This document shows positions 48,301 to 60,687 of a DNA stretch of 64,000 bases, piece after piece; the first letter of the stretch is position 1; each line of letters opens with the position of its first letter. The position numbers were made by a program, and so were the translations under genes. The notes under the pieces were generated by a model. It saw only the letters and a program-made list of their open reading frames with translations, searched no databases and was not told the DNA's origin. Source of the stretch: Nothopassalora personata (taxonomy: Eukaryota > Ascomycota > Dothideomycetes > Mycosphaerellales > Mycosphaerellaceae); the NCBI GenBank assembly GCA_033816765.1, contig CM066298.1, positions 1,116,001 to 1,180,000 of the forward strand. The letters run 5' to 3'.

Positions 48301-49338
48301 TCAGATCAACTCATCGCTTCCACTTCTGCCGACCTCCTCGATGACTTGTCGTACTTCGTCCTCTTCGAACATGGGACCCATTCCATCGCATCGGGCCATG
48401 TTCTTCAGGCGCTCGCAGACCTCTCCGATGTCAACGGCACCGGAGAGGTATAACGGATGTGATTGTAGGAGGTCCCAGGTCGCACTGGCAGAGAGAAGAC
48501 TGCTTTCGCTTCGAGGTGAGGTACCATGTCTCCGCGATGTTGAATCTGTTGAAAGAAGTCCATTCGCAAGTTTTGTTGCATCCAGATGTGGCTCGGATGA
48601 TCCCTTGGATGGTCTATGTGAGGGCAACAAGCTGGGGTCGTCTACGAAGCTAGGAGGATGATGCGATGTAGGTGATGAAGACGCAGTTGCGCGGAGGATC
48701 TCATTCTCTGTCTGTGCTCTTTGAAGCATCAGCTTTAGGCGCTCGTTGTCTGACTGTAGTGATGAGGTCGTGGTGGTCAAAAGGTTGAGCTTTGCTTCGA
48801 GATCCCGAACATGGCGCTCCTTTCGTTCTCGAAACGCTCGTTGCCTGGGAATCGAAATCAGTAAAGTGTGCTGCAGCATGACAAGATATGTCAACGACGT
48901 ACGCTGCTCTGTTTTGTGCTTTCCTTCTCGATTGTGCTGGGGTGAGGCTGTCTTTCTCTTCGCTGCTACCTCTTCGCCCAGAGCCTTCACGATCCATATC
49001 CAACGCTATCCCGCTATCCACAGAGCCGTTGGGCAGTATTGAGATCTGCTGAGGAGGAGGAGAAACAGACGCAGTCGGCAGTGGTGTCAAGCCTTGCGTG
49101 AGAGATGTGTCGAAGTTGTAGTTGAAGTTGCTGAGCGAGAATGAACCTGTGTCAAGACCTTCCATACTCTGGAGAAATAAGAATCAGTGAATGCTGCGGT
49201 ATCTCGCATGTTCTGATCCCTTACAGGAGTAGCTCCAACGACCTCTCCAGTGGAAGATAGTAACCCTGCATCGCCATAGCCTATGAATTGGTATGGCTGC
49301 TGCGCAGAAGCGAAGTAATTGTAGTCCATAGCCTCCAT
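48301..49338 (-). CDS. AP-1/Yap-type bZIP transcription factor
   Basis: Nuclear DNA-binding regulator of the AP-1-like bZIP class. Three exons: 49338-49225, 49168-48903 and 48844-48301, giving 307 residues. Introns are 56 bp (gtaagg...ctccag) and 58 bp (gtacgt...cccag). The second intron splits the basic region between NRA and QRAFRERK. The basic region (about 119-140, KAQNRAAQRAFRERKERHV) has the Yap/Pap1 N-x2-A-Q-x2-F-R signature. The zipper follows with Leu at 142, 149, 156, 163 and 177 (Ala at 170). The N-terminus is Tyr/Gln/Asn-rich. The C-terminus has a conserved-looking block (VCERLKNMARCDGMGP, then EEDEVRQVIEE) like that of fungal Fcr3/asl-1-type factors; this is from memory. ATG 49329, three codons on, is an alternative start. 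It lacks an obvious multi-Cys redox domain, so oxidative-stress control is not implied. Confidence 0.9.
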
Positions 49339-51803
49339 CGCTGCTGCTGTGCCACTGCTGTTGGGATGACTTGCTGGTGTTACTCCCTAAGTCTGATGCA
49401 CACAGGGCACGAGCGTGAGTAACGACTTGATGTTTCGATATTGACGACACGAGGAGCTGGCAGGATTATGGAAGCTTGCAAGGAAGCAGTCGAAACGTGG
49501 GAAGGAATCTCGACATACAAGTAGTAGCTCAGCCCTGAACTCTAGCTGACTTGTCCAGAACGAGATGGCCCAGGATGATCATACTGATACTAGTCGGGCT
49601 CGACAGCTGCACATGCCGGCGGGAGGATGCTTGTAGCCCGTCGCGTCAAAGCAAGCTATGAAGGCTTCGACGGAGCCACATTGTTGGTGGCATAAGGGTA
49701 CGGCAATCTGCAACCCTAGATCCTGCGGCCTGGCTGTGCTTTGCCCGCGAGAAGGAGCGTCTGCGCGAGGGGCAGCGGTCGGCGCTGCAGCTGTAGGATC
49801 TAGCGTGTATGGATTAAGCCTGGCCTCTTCCGCAACAGGCGACAGCTCAGAGACAGTCATCAAGGTAGGCCGTGCGTATGCTGTGAGGTGGCAGAGGCAA
49901 TATGATGACTGCGCGAGCTCGGTGGGTCTTCCGGGAGCTGTGATAGGCTGGCTGCAGACGCGCAACGGTCAGGAGCTCGTCGGCTCGTCGGCTCGTCGCT
50001 GTTCTCGTACGCACGAGAGACGTGACGAGGGCCGCGGTCGGGATGCGCTGCCGCCAATGGAACCAAGAGCCAGGTAATTGTCGCAAGGAAGCCGTGTTCA
50101 TGTTCCATGGTGAGAGTGTTCCGCATAATCGTTCTGCCGTAAACTATCGCGGCAAACGCTGTCTTAGCGCGTCAGAGGATGGTCGGACATAGCATGCACA
50201 TCGCTTGTAAGAACACCAGCTGCAGCTGAACACTACTCGGGCGGTGGTAGGCGCTGCATACAGAGCCTGTGCCTGTGCAACTGTACTCCATCTACCTGGG
50301 AGAGTGCCATCCCGAAGTGGAGGGTAGTTGCAGCATTCTGGGTACGCCAAGTCTCGGTGGCTGCAGGCGCCACGACTAGGTCCCGACGTGAGGTAAGCAT
50401 ATGGCAGCAAAGGTGGTACAAGAAGTTGGATGGCTCAAAAGCACGTGGTAGACAAAGCCGATAGAACATACCGTGTCCGGTTTCCAGTTCATGGAATAGA
50501 TGTACGCAATGCAATGCTGTTCGATGAGCAACGACACTGAGTCAAGGTTGCACCTTCTCATCCAGTGGGTGAGTATGTGTCGCAGCCGTGATGTTATGTT
50601 CCGTTGGACATCGATCGTCTCCCATGATGACTGGATTCGAAGACAAGACTTTGCCAAGAAGCAAGAAGCGTCTTAAGGCAATCATGCGGCGCATCGGCCC
50701 ATCGAGGAGCGGGACCCAGTGCTTATTGGACGGCCACAGGGCTGAGGTCGTGACTTTTTCGCGACCGATGGTACCTCCTTCTGCGCAGCTGAAACGCAGT
50801 CAGCAGCTCGTGCAACACAGCCCTACAGCGCGTTAGGCGAGAGCCACCAGAAACGTCCTGTCACCCAGAGAGCTATTTTGCTTGTGCTCGATGTACGAAG
50901 AACAGACTTCATAGCCGTACCAGTTATCTTCACGGGCCCAACCTGTCGCTAGTAACCTTTCGCCTCCAGCAAGAAATGTCCAGGTTTTAAATATAACGAC
51001 GACGATGACCTGAGAAGAGCGGTGAGTGTAGTCAAACGGCTGTATCGATGCCCACCAAGCGATAATAGGAGCATGGGTGCACAGATTGACCCGGAATGCG
51101 GCGACGTGCATGGAGATAGGGATCATACCAGCGGTCCGGTTGTCGGAGCTGTATGATCGGAACATGACACAAGTCCAGTACGTTGCCAAATTGCCCACCG
51201 GAGCGACAGCACCGCCCAGCATATCAACGCTTACGACAAGGTCCCGTCTGTAACATCGCTATTGAATGTGACCCAAGATACTGAAGCCGTACCGCTGCAG
51301 CCATGTTAGGCGAACGAGCTGCATAGGAGGCCCGAGAGCTTCGTGCGGGACGAAGACCGTCTGTTTCACGACTGAGTGTCACACGGCGTCTAGCCGCCAG
51401 ACATGCGTAGTCAAGCGACTGCATGGCCTTGATATTGCATGTCGTGATTGTCCTCCACGCCAATTTGTTCAAGCACGTGGAATCTGCAGGGACTCCTTAT
51501 ACTACGTGCCAGTATGCGTGGCCCGAGGAGTGTCAGCACTGAGTAATGAGATGCTGTCTTCAGTCCTTGCTCCTGGCAAAACTAGAACAGATCTGCTACA
51601 CATCTCGGCACCTGTGTGCTTTGAAAGTCGTCTGGCTCGCTCGTCATCAATGCATGTGCTCTATGGTAGGAGGCAAGTTGCCTAGCTGAAGATTGATCGC
51701 GCTCGAAAAGCCATCTTGCGTAGTGACAGATTTTCCGGGCACTCTGTCCGACCATCCAAGCGAGAACAGCGTGCTGTATCGATACCGCGTCAGTCCCGTG
51801 GGC
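49339..51803. other. Intergenic region between bZIP and SPOUT genes
   Basis: Probably promoter and 5' leader of the bZIP gene plus the 3' region of the methyltransferase gene. Several unconvincing open frames exist (largest 50833-51222 minus, 129 codons; 49658-50077 plus, 139 codons). They lack domains, plausible splice continuation or consistent coding character. A short tandem gtcggctc repeat lies near 49978-49998. Confidence 0.45.
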
Positions 51804-53020
51804 TCAACAACGCCCATTCCTTGCTTCGACTAATCCTCGCAGACCAGTCAAACCTATCCATATAGCTTCTTCGGTCCGGATGGTACGACTTCCCTGACCA
51901 GATACCAGATTGATCCAGCAGTCAAACACTTCCGCCACCTGACTGACCCCAGCTGCCTGAAGCTCCGCGTCGGCGCGAAGAGCTGCTTCAAGACCGCATA
52001 CACCACCGAGAACTATGATCATGTGATTCCATGTCGGCTCCACGTAGGTAGCGCTACCTGGCTTGGTAATGCTCTCAAGCGGACTCCCTCTCTCACTTGT
52101 ACCAATGCTGACATCGTAGCCGCCATCAAAGGGACATTCGGTCAAAACAGACGCAAGTGATGACGCTTGGCGTACAGCATAGCCCCAATAATAGCCGCCT
52201 TGTTCTCGTGGAGTATCTGGTGAGACTGCTTCGCCGGTGATGATCTCAGCATGGTGATTCGGGCTGCCTCCAGGAAGGTGCACTGTCACTCGTGTCTTTG
52301 GCTCGATCTCGACCGGTATCAAGACCTTCGATGAAAGACCGCAATCAACTAGCGTGCCCACATCACGGCCGTTTCTTCCAGGCCCAACAGTGATACCTTC
52401 TCGGAAATGGCACCACTCGTCGCTTCGGAGATGGTGTGGCATGTCGAGACTTGGCAGTGCTCCAGCAGTTCGCAGATCGGGATGCATCGGGAACAGAGAC
52501 TTTCTCATGTTTGGCGGTGTTTCCAGGTAAGTTAGGATGTGATACAGAAAGAAATTCGGGTCAGCATACGCAGTATATCCGCCCTGTTCTGGATCACGGA
52601 TTTCTGCTTGACCATCATCGAATACCACCACCTCATCGACGCAGAACACAGCGCATGCTCTGGAGATTTGGCCTGCGAGACTTGTCTTCTGGTCGTGTGT
52701 TGTTGCGCTGCGAAGACTCTGTCAGTGGTAGTACGGTGGAAGAGCACAAGGACAGTGGCGATATTCGTAGCTTGGTACGGCTCGATACCAGAGTTTTGGG
52801 ACATACTTGGCAATGATACTGCCTGGTAGCGCTATGCTGAGTGTATGTGTCCTGCCCTTGGTCGGCTTAAAAATTGCTGAAGGGCGAGATGTGTCGAGCG
52901 CGGCGTCATTTTCCGCATAATGGCCCTTAGTGGTCTTGCGCTGCTACATTGCCAGTCGGTGACAGAGCGTGGAACCAGGTTGACTGCATTAAATACCTTT
53001 GCTTTATTAGGGCCTGGCAT
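51804..53020 (-). CDS. SPOUT-fold RNA methyltransferase, C9orf114/SPOUT1 family
   Basis: Putative SAM-dependent RNA methyltransferase of the alpha/beta-knot (SPOUT) class. Three exons: 53020-52997 (24 bp), 52943-52807 and 52707-51804, giving 354 residues. Introns are 53 bp (gtattt...tgtag) and 99 bp (gtatgt...gcag). After a basic N-terminus (MPGPNKAKQRKTTKG) come family motifs: TLSIALPGSIIAN (42-54), AVFCVDEVVVFDDG (73-86), DPNFFLYHILTYLETP, FPMHPDLRTAG, MPHHLRSDEW, TLVDCGL, YYWGYAVRQA, then GGYDVSIGTSERG (knot and cofactor loop) and the C-terminal NLVSGQGSRTIRTEEAIW. The length is near the human homologue. Known family members localise to kinetochore/nucleolus or act on RNA; the role in this fungus is inferred. 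Convergence of frames across both introns supports the model. Confidence 0.93.
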
Positions 53021-55800
53021 GATGTACTGCCACCTTATTTCCACGAAGCAACGTTGATGTTGTTTTGAGTTTGTCCTTGCCTTGAGAATCGAGTTTTACC
53101 TTTCTATCACCGAGCTTTTGCCGGTGGCTCGAGCCATGTGTTCGTTCATGTGTTACATCGGTCATGCGTGGATGGATGTTTCTTTCGGCAACCATAAAAG
53201 TTGACATTGGGGTCAGCTGAGGTGCAAGTGATGTAGGTCGGCCTCGACTTGAATAATGCTCTGTAGCTCAGATGGAACAGAAGACGCAGAAATGAATCGC
53301 CCGGATGATATAGTTAGTGCTTACATGCTCTAGGGATGCTCTGTGAATATGATAAACTGGCTTTAACAAAGGTCAGCACCATCGAGGCATCTCAAGATCG
53401 ACAGCAAACGTATTGATGAGCATAACCCTTGCAACAGAGCGCGAGTCCTGGCTTTCCTTCTCGTAATTCAGTATCGAAGAATGAGTGTTAGGTTACTACT
53501 GACAAAACAGCCGACTTTCGGTCGCGCCGTCGGTTGCTGCATCGTGCTGATCGTGCTGTGAGAAGTGTCTTGCGAAGCGCGAGTACTTCACACAGAAACC
53601 ACCTGTGTTTCATCATGAGGACTGCCTCCGCATTTGCATCGCACGTAGCGCCCCTCTCTTCCTCTACCCCCAGCTAGCCCGCTTCCCCCTAGCATTGGCC
53701 GTATCGTATGCTTGGCGTCACCATCTCGATGCTGCTGCCACTAATATCACCGTCGTTACAAAGGGATCGAGAACGAGCGCGTTCGCGCGCATCGTTAAAA
53801 AGAGGTGTATCTAGCAGGACGCGCACCATTACGGCAGCAGGGAATTGGCGACAGTGAGGTCCGTATGCGGTTGGTCAAATGCTAGGAACACCATCGTTAC
53901 CTACCACAATCCTAGTCCGAGCAACCGGAGAACTAACGGCAGAATCGCTCAGTGTTAAACCGTGAAACACCGTGGTTGGCGATCAATATTGGAGCTAAAG
54001 CAGCGAATCGGAAGAGTGAAATCTGATGGGTTACGATCGGACGTGAAAACAGACTGTAGGTGGTGTTGCAATAGGTAATGTATTAGGTAGATTAAGAGAC
54101 CAAGGATAGTCGAAAAATGAGGTATTCGAAAGGGTGTCTCCCACCAACCACTGCGAGCCCACAACAACCCCAACAAGCGATTAGACGCGATAATAGTAGC
54201 TTGAATCGATGCGATATTGATTGCCAAGTGATACAGAACTATATCCGAGAGGATCCGAGGTGTAGGTAATGCTAGGGGGACGCGTGCCAGCTGGGGGTTC
54301 GGGGAAGGGAGAGGTGCAAGTAGTCCATGTCCTCAACCAGGTATCCAAGCAAGCAGAGGCCAAGCTTCAAGTAGAGCTACACCCTTCTCCCATCTGCGAT
54401 CGGAACCCGCTTTAATTCTCACCGAAGCCCAAAGTACGCAAAGCAACGACAGAAACACCGTAGCAGCACTCTATAACCTAGCTAAGCGCGGTTTCATGGC
54501 ATCCGGCAGAGCATTTTTGCACGATCGATGCTGGTTATGCTTCTCTCTCGACCTTGCAAAAGCCAATCAAATCGGTAGGTCACGATCGGACGTATGGGCA
54601 GCCCCCATTTTCGACTACGGGCCGCCGCTAGTCTGACTAATCAATCAAATCCCGTCAAATGGTGAATACCTACCCCCAGCCCTCCGCTGTCCTTAGGTCC
54701 TCCTACGAGATCCTCCCTCCCTTCCGGGGCCCGGCTTCTCCCAAGCTTGCTGCGGCTATATGAAACATAGATGCTATTAGCCCTCGCCGGGCGGGCAAGC
54801 GCATTTTGGAGTGCTACAGTAATGACTAAGATTGGGGGCTGCCCCGAGTCGAACTAGGGGCCTGCCCATAGCCTCTCCGGGGAACCTTAGAGACCGTACT
54901 AGTGACTTCCACCAGATCCTGCAGTAAGTCTCGTTCGCCACATATTTACCACCACAACCACCAGGGAACTTCTCAGATGTAACGAAGCTGCCTCTTATTA
55001 CAGGACTGCGATGCGATACCTTTCCTCGTCATCTCTCAAAAGACCGCGGCATCCAGCCCATCTTCCTCCCTCATCTCACCGCCCATCCATTTTGATCCAC
55101 TTCCCCAGATTGCGTGCTCCCGGCTTGCAATGTGCACTTTCTAAGGTTTCCCATCCTGGTCACCCATCGACTGTCTACCCAACAGCGGCTACGAACGACG
55201 CATGCCCGACCAGGTAGACTTTCGCTAGCGAACGACCGGGTACGCGCACATCTTCATACAGCTGTATCTCACATTTAAAGTACTCGAAATGAGCCTAGGT
55301 TTCGAGGTTCTATAGCGAGTTGCAGGACTTCGTACCCGCTGCTTTTGGAGCCCCCCTTGGGTGGTTAGGGGGCAACAAAAGTTGGTTTCCTCGAAGCAAT
55401 TGGAGCAGAGTTGCAGAATCTGGGGCTCTTACTGTTGTATTACGACCATGTCGGATGCCGGCTCAAAAGTGGCCTAAAAGTTGTCTCCTCTAATTAGTTT
55501 ACCTAGTCAATAGCAGTACTCGGCCGTTATTATTCGGGGCTCGGTAGTAACGTATTGCCGGTGAAGACGCGATGCGCTGCGAGGATTTCGTTGTGCCGTA
55601 GAACTACTGTAGCTCCCAACGAAGGGCTGCTGGGTGTATAAGTCTGTCCATCTGTGCCCCATCTGTGCCCCAACTTCGGCGCCCACTTTTCTTCGTTGCC
55701 TGTCACCTGGTTCTTGGTATAGCGCACGCACCGACAACCTGGTAGTTGGGTGACACGTGGTCTGAAAAGGATTCCCAGGCCGCTAGGATCGATTCACAAG
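53021..55800. other. 2.8-kb intergenic region
   Basis: Lies between the divergent methyltransferase and transporter genes and should hold both promoters. No gene is supported; the small frame at 53605-53814 has no homology I know. Around 54834-54905 the minus strand has a T-arm-like GCCCC/GGGGC hairpin with TTCGA but no matching acceptor or D-arm. Confidence 0.45.
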
Positions 55801-56772
55801 ATGTCAGGTCACGAGAATCGCATTGAGCAGCTGGAGGATCTGAAGAATGTTGAGACGAATGGCGACGTTTATGAGAGGCTCGCATCCGGTCAGATTGCTA
55901 CGACGCAGTCTGATGCGTCGTCGCCGAGCAAGCGTGGAGGATCTGTGCAGCCGTACTATGTTCCAGTGCCGATAACGATTAAGTCGCAGATTGGAAGTCC
56001 CGTGAGTTGATGCAGTTTCCATGATCCGACCGGCTAGCTGACCTTTCCTAGACTGCCCTTGCCATTGGCGCTTTTGCAACCACATTGACTACCTTGTCAC
56101 TTGCGTTGATGAACTTCCGTGGCGTGAGCGTTACCAACGCGTTCGTCGGTGACTTCTTCGGCGTGGCAGGAATCGGCATGGTACGTTCAGATCTTGTCGT
56201 GACGAGATCGCGCTGACCACATCTTGCAGTTCGTATCTGCGAACTGGGAGCTTGTCCTTGGGAATACCTACGGGTATACCGTGTTGGCAGCATTCGCGCT
56301 CTTCTATGCTGGCTTCGGCATCATCCTGACTCCATACTTCGGTGTTGCTGAGTCGTATGGCGGCGCCGACACTCCCGAGTACTACAATGCCGTGGGCTTC
56401 TTTGTTCTCAGTAAGCCTCGGCTCCTGCAACTTGAAATCGCGGCCGATGCTGATCTGACTTCCTCGATAGTGTGGGCGGTATGGAATCTGTTCTTCCTGC
56501 TTGCTTCGCTGCGTCTGAACCTCGTCTATATTGGCATCTTCCTCACCGTCCAGTGCGCTTTCACGCTTGTCGCCGCGGCGTACTTCTGTTACGCGGACGG
56601 AAAGATGGACACCGGTAAGGCCGTACAGAAAGCTGGAGGCGCGTTCGCGTTCACTTCTGGAATGTTAGGATACTACACAGTGGCGAACCTGATGTGTCAG
56701 GAAGTGACGAATTTCAGCTTCCCGATGGGCGACACAGGCAGGTTCTTCAAGCAGAAGAGCAAGCAGCAGTGA
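55801..56772 (+). CDS. Acetate transporter family (Gpr1/Fun34/YaaH) membrane protein
   Basis: Plasma-membrane protein of the AceTr (TC 2.A.96) family, probably moving acetate or another small monocarboxylate, or ammonium. Four exons: 55801-56001, 56052-56180, 56230-56410 and 56471-56772, giving 270 residues. Introns are 50, 49 and 60 bp; the 60-bp one stays open in frame but has clear gtaagc...gatag sites, and removing it restores FFVLMWAVWNLFF. A hydrophilic 66-residue N-terminus precedes six hydrophobic segments: about 68-87, 94-110, 121-142, 163-180, 185-206 and 230-246. The family signature N-P-[AV]-P-L-G-L reads S-P-T-A-L-A-I here, so substrate specificity may differ from Ady2/Ato1. Start is the first in-frame ATG. 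Confidence 0.88.
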
Positions 56773-59700
56773 GGCGAATGAAAGTCAGCTTGTAGATGGA
56801 GTGGACATGGCCTAAGATTACTGTAAATAGTGATCATAATAGAAAATCACTTGAGCTCTGTAGTTCAGTGAGATGTTCTTTCCTTAGGTCCCTGAGAACG
56901 CAAGGTAGGGTGGCACTGGTGATCTGCAGGTACGGCCTTGTACATGGCATCGACGAGCCATCCAAAGATCCTGCGTTCGTGCAGTTTCACGTGACACTCG
57001 TTTCCCGTCATGTCCGGTAGTTCTCGTCGCAAGACCCACTCATCCTGCTTGTCGGACAGCATACATCGAGCCACAGCTACAGGCAGTCCACGCAGCATGT
57101 CTCCATGTTGTGGTAGAAAGGATGACAATCCGTAGACGAAGCATCGAAGGATTTCCTTCCACTCCATCTCCGCTCAGCGCTCGGCCCACGATCGACCCTC
57201 CAGAAGACACAACGCGCCTCCCTTTGCTGCCAGCAACGATTGCACTTTCGCTGTACACATTACGGCGATCCGGACAGATGGCGATTCTCGGGCAGACACA
57301 TGGCGTTCTGTCGGTGACACACGACGACATCGGACCCGAAGCCTCACGACGTCGACCGCAACGAGCATGATTGCACCACGTCTGCTCCTCGAATATCATG
57401 AGCCGCGCGACATCGCCTGCCGCACGTACTGGAAGGGACCGCGACCTAGCATGAGCATGGCAGGCAGGGCTGATGAGCGCCATCTTCTTCGTCGCCAGGC
57501 AAATTGAGCAGGACGCCGTTGGGGAGGCACAGCACAGCATGCATCAGATCCACCTCGTCGCGGACAAGTGCTCCAGTGCAGAAATGGACAGAACGCATGC
57601 TATAATGATCAGCGCCATCATTGGGCGTCGTGCTATAGGCTGAAGAGCAACAGAAGCGACACTATGCTGAGCAGATGACGGACTAGGCTTCCTGATATCT
57701 GCATTCCGACCAGACATCGCAGCCGCTCACAGACCGACTATAGACTGCAAAGATATGTGGCAATGCAAATGCAGAATCACACATCAGCCGGTATCGTCGC
57801 TCTGGTCGCCGAGGCGAGATACATGTGCTGGCCAACAGCCACGATGTCTGCAGGCAGGCAGTGGAATATGCCAATGGCGGACAATGCTCGTGGTCGTACC
57901 GCGCGTGCTGCGATCGAGCAAATGACAGTCCAGCGTGCTCTAGAGACCAGACTTTGGTCACTCCCTTGGCAAGACCGTCATCTCAACCGTCATCTCATTG
58001 CGGTCATCGAATACGCCAAACATCGCCGCCCGCGTTAGGGCCCAAGGCTCGATCTCGGCCGCACGTTGTGCCAAATCTCAACGAAGCCATGATTCCAAAG
58101 ATGATCGGGAGCAGTCTTAGACTCTTGCTTGGGCTTTCCTCCTCGGGTACCTTGCGGGAAAGCGACCGGAGGCAGCAGGTCCTTCAGGAGCTGGACAAGA
58201 CATCCAGGAAGCGGTACTGCGATTCTCTCTCCCTGTCTCAATGGCATGGAACAAGCATGCGATGGGATATTGCCACCTGCCAAGTGACGTATCTCATGCA
58301 AGCTAGGAGTGCGTGCAAAGGACGACCGCAGCATTTGCTGGGGCTTCAAAGAGACAATATGAGCAACGAGGATGCCCAACGGCCTTCAGCAGTCGTAGCT
58401 GCGAATAAAGTCCATCTCGCCATCCTATCTGGCTCCTGAGAAGCGAGATCCCGCTCCCAATGCAACATTGTCGACATATCGTAGTCGTAGTCGAATCAGC
58501 TTCCGGTAATACTCTGCCAAGGCGTCATGGCAAAGCCGTCGTTTGTCCTGCTTCGGGTTATGTAACCGGTCTATCAGGGGCATGCTGTCTTTGCAACATT
58601 GCAAATTTTCGAAGCCGCTTGAAGTGTTCCGTGTCCATGACTTTTACGCCGATCCTTTGGAATACTCAGGCAATGTGGTCACGATGCCTCGACAGAGTTT
58701 TCAGAGTATCTGGTCCGGCATCGCGGTAGCTGAATCGAAAGTCTACAATACAACATGGCTTGGAAGCTCGGTCCGAGACCTATGATGTCCAGCTGGACCA
58801 CAGTACGAAATGAAGGAGCCATGCCGACACACGACAACGCAAAGCTCCTGCGTCGGGCTGCCTGCCTTACCACTGCAGCTTGGACGACCACGCTCCAAGC
58901 TGAGCACAACCTTTCTCGACGGGTGGTCATGCATGCCGTACAAGATTTTCGGCACCATGGGCGTCTTTCGACACTGGAACCGCTACTCTCTCTCTCCTTA
59001 TGTATCGAGATGGTCTTACGAGCTCGTGTTGTCGGGATGTTGCCCCTGTACGGTGCTGCACGGCTCGCTGCGAAATCGTCATCACATCATCGGCACGTGG
59101 AAGAGGGCATCTCTTGCTTGGCTGCTCTCCTGTGGTCTGCTGTTACCCCTGAGGCACGATTGCCAGAGCTTGAGACTTTCTGCTTGAAGCCTTGAGGAGC
59201 TTGAGCTGTTCTTGACCGGGTGAGCCTCGTTGTACGGCTGGCTGGTTGACGCGCTTTCCTAAGCAACGGCTTCAGCATATCCTAGCCTCGATGATAGGAT
59301 ACTGTGATTGCTCAACAGCTGTGCACAGGGCTTCAGGGAGATCCAGATGAGGCGACGGCGCTCCCGAATCCCCTTCGGCGCGATCTGCTTTCCGTCGCTC
59401 TTGCCCTTGGCCAGCAGATCACGCGTCCTGTTGTCCACTCCTTCTCTTGCTTAGATCATACTCTTGGTGGGACCATCTTCTGCTAGCATCTTCCTAAGAG
59501 AACATGGCCGTTCTCACTGTCCGAGATGAAATCATACACATTTCCGGTGGATCGTTGTCTGCTGTTGAGCATGGTTGTAAAGGTTCTGCGCCTAGCGCTA
59601 CCTTTCGACTTACCGCGACGCTCGAGGGTCAGCTCGCTCTTGGTCACACTGATGCCGTAGGCCGGCGCTCAGCCTGTCGTCTCTCTGCCGCTCTAGTGCG

Positions 59701-60687
59701 CTCTGTATTGCCGTCGAACCTGCTGGCGGACCCATAATCGGACGAGCTTTCCAATGGTCATGGCCTGACGCCGTCTCAGCGCGCAAGGTCGCAAGGTCGG
59801 GAGTCTTGTTACAGCGCATGGAGGAGACCCTACTGTCGTGTCGAGGGCCAAGGCACCCGCCTCGTGCGATGCTATGTTCCATCAATGCTCCTGCCAGATG
59901 CACTGGCATGATTGCTCTTCCACCCGGTACCATCTTCTGCGCCGTGTGCTATACGTGCGCCTTCGTCGGCGCGCCCTCTGTCCCGGATGGAGGCCCTCCT
60001 CTTGCTACAGCTCAGCGCAAGCGCTTGCCTTTGTATTATCCTTGTGGCAATACCAGGCTCTTCCATGCGGTGACAAACAGCTTTGGGAAAGTGGGTCAAA
60101 GCCAAGATATCGTAGCTGAGACCCCATCCCACGGTGATGGGGGCATCTGCCGCCTCGCGGTTGCCTGCTTCCTCGTTCTGTCGACTGTGGTCTGGCCATG
60201 GGTATTCATGTCTGGTTGCGAGTTATAAGAGCTCGTGGGCGTATCTTGAGCGTGCTCATAGCAGCAGGGATTTTCTCTGCGAATGTGAGGACATGAGCCA
60301 TACTATACCAGACCTCTCGATGATCACGCCTGAGGAGCACGATCGGCCTGCCGTCTCCCACGTCTGTGATCTTGCGCAACGCGGTGGTGCTCCGAGGGTC
60401 GGTTGTCAGCTACGGAACGAGAGAGGCCATATCCCTCGCCTCGCCTGGCCTGGACCTCTTGAAAGGAATACGTTAATCTGCAATGTGCTAAGGCCCTGTG
60501 GCATGATAACAGCAGATTGATGTTGTTCTGTCAAGGATCCTCGCCTTCTGTATTATTGTGTTCTATGCGCTACAATTCTTTGCTGCTTCGCTCAAGTGGC
60601 AGACCCCGGTGTAATTGACAGAGGCTCGGCTGCAGCTAGGCTCCTCTTCTTATTCTCCCACTGGTTCTCACTCAAACAAGCCACACC
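56773..60687. other. 3.9-kb interval without a recognised gene
   Basis: Normal composition, no sign of RIP. Longest frames are 57040-57540 (minus, 166 codons), 57825-58439 (plus, 204 codons), 58755-59195 (plus, 146) and 59806-60228 (plus, 140). They are Ser/Arg/Cys-rich, overlap others on both strands and show no domains. I did not find splice combinations giving a known protein. Diverged orphan genes or non-coding transcripts are possible. Confidence 0.4.

Noticed and set aside
48301..49338. Assignment of the bZIP gene as kapC
   Set aside because: The basic region is AP-1-like, but the C-terminal block does not fit what I remember of KapC, so no symbol was given.
50833..51222. 129-codon minus-strand open frame with hydrophobic stretches
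   Set aside because: No family recognised, no membrane-protein pattern that holds up, no splice signals linking to other exons.
53265..53300. TAGCTCAGATGG, A-box-like sequence
   Set aside because: No B-box or T-arm follows within tRNA distance; chance match.
54834..54905. Possible minus-strand tRNA
   Set aside because: Only a T-arm-like hairpin with TTCGA is present; no matching acceptor strand, D-arm or A-box in the proper distance.
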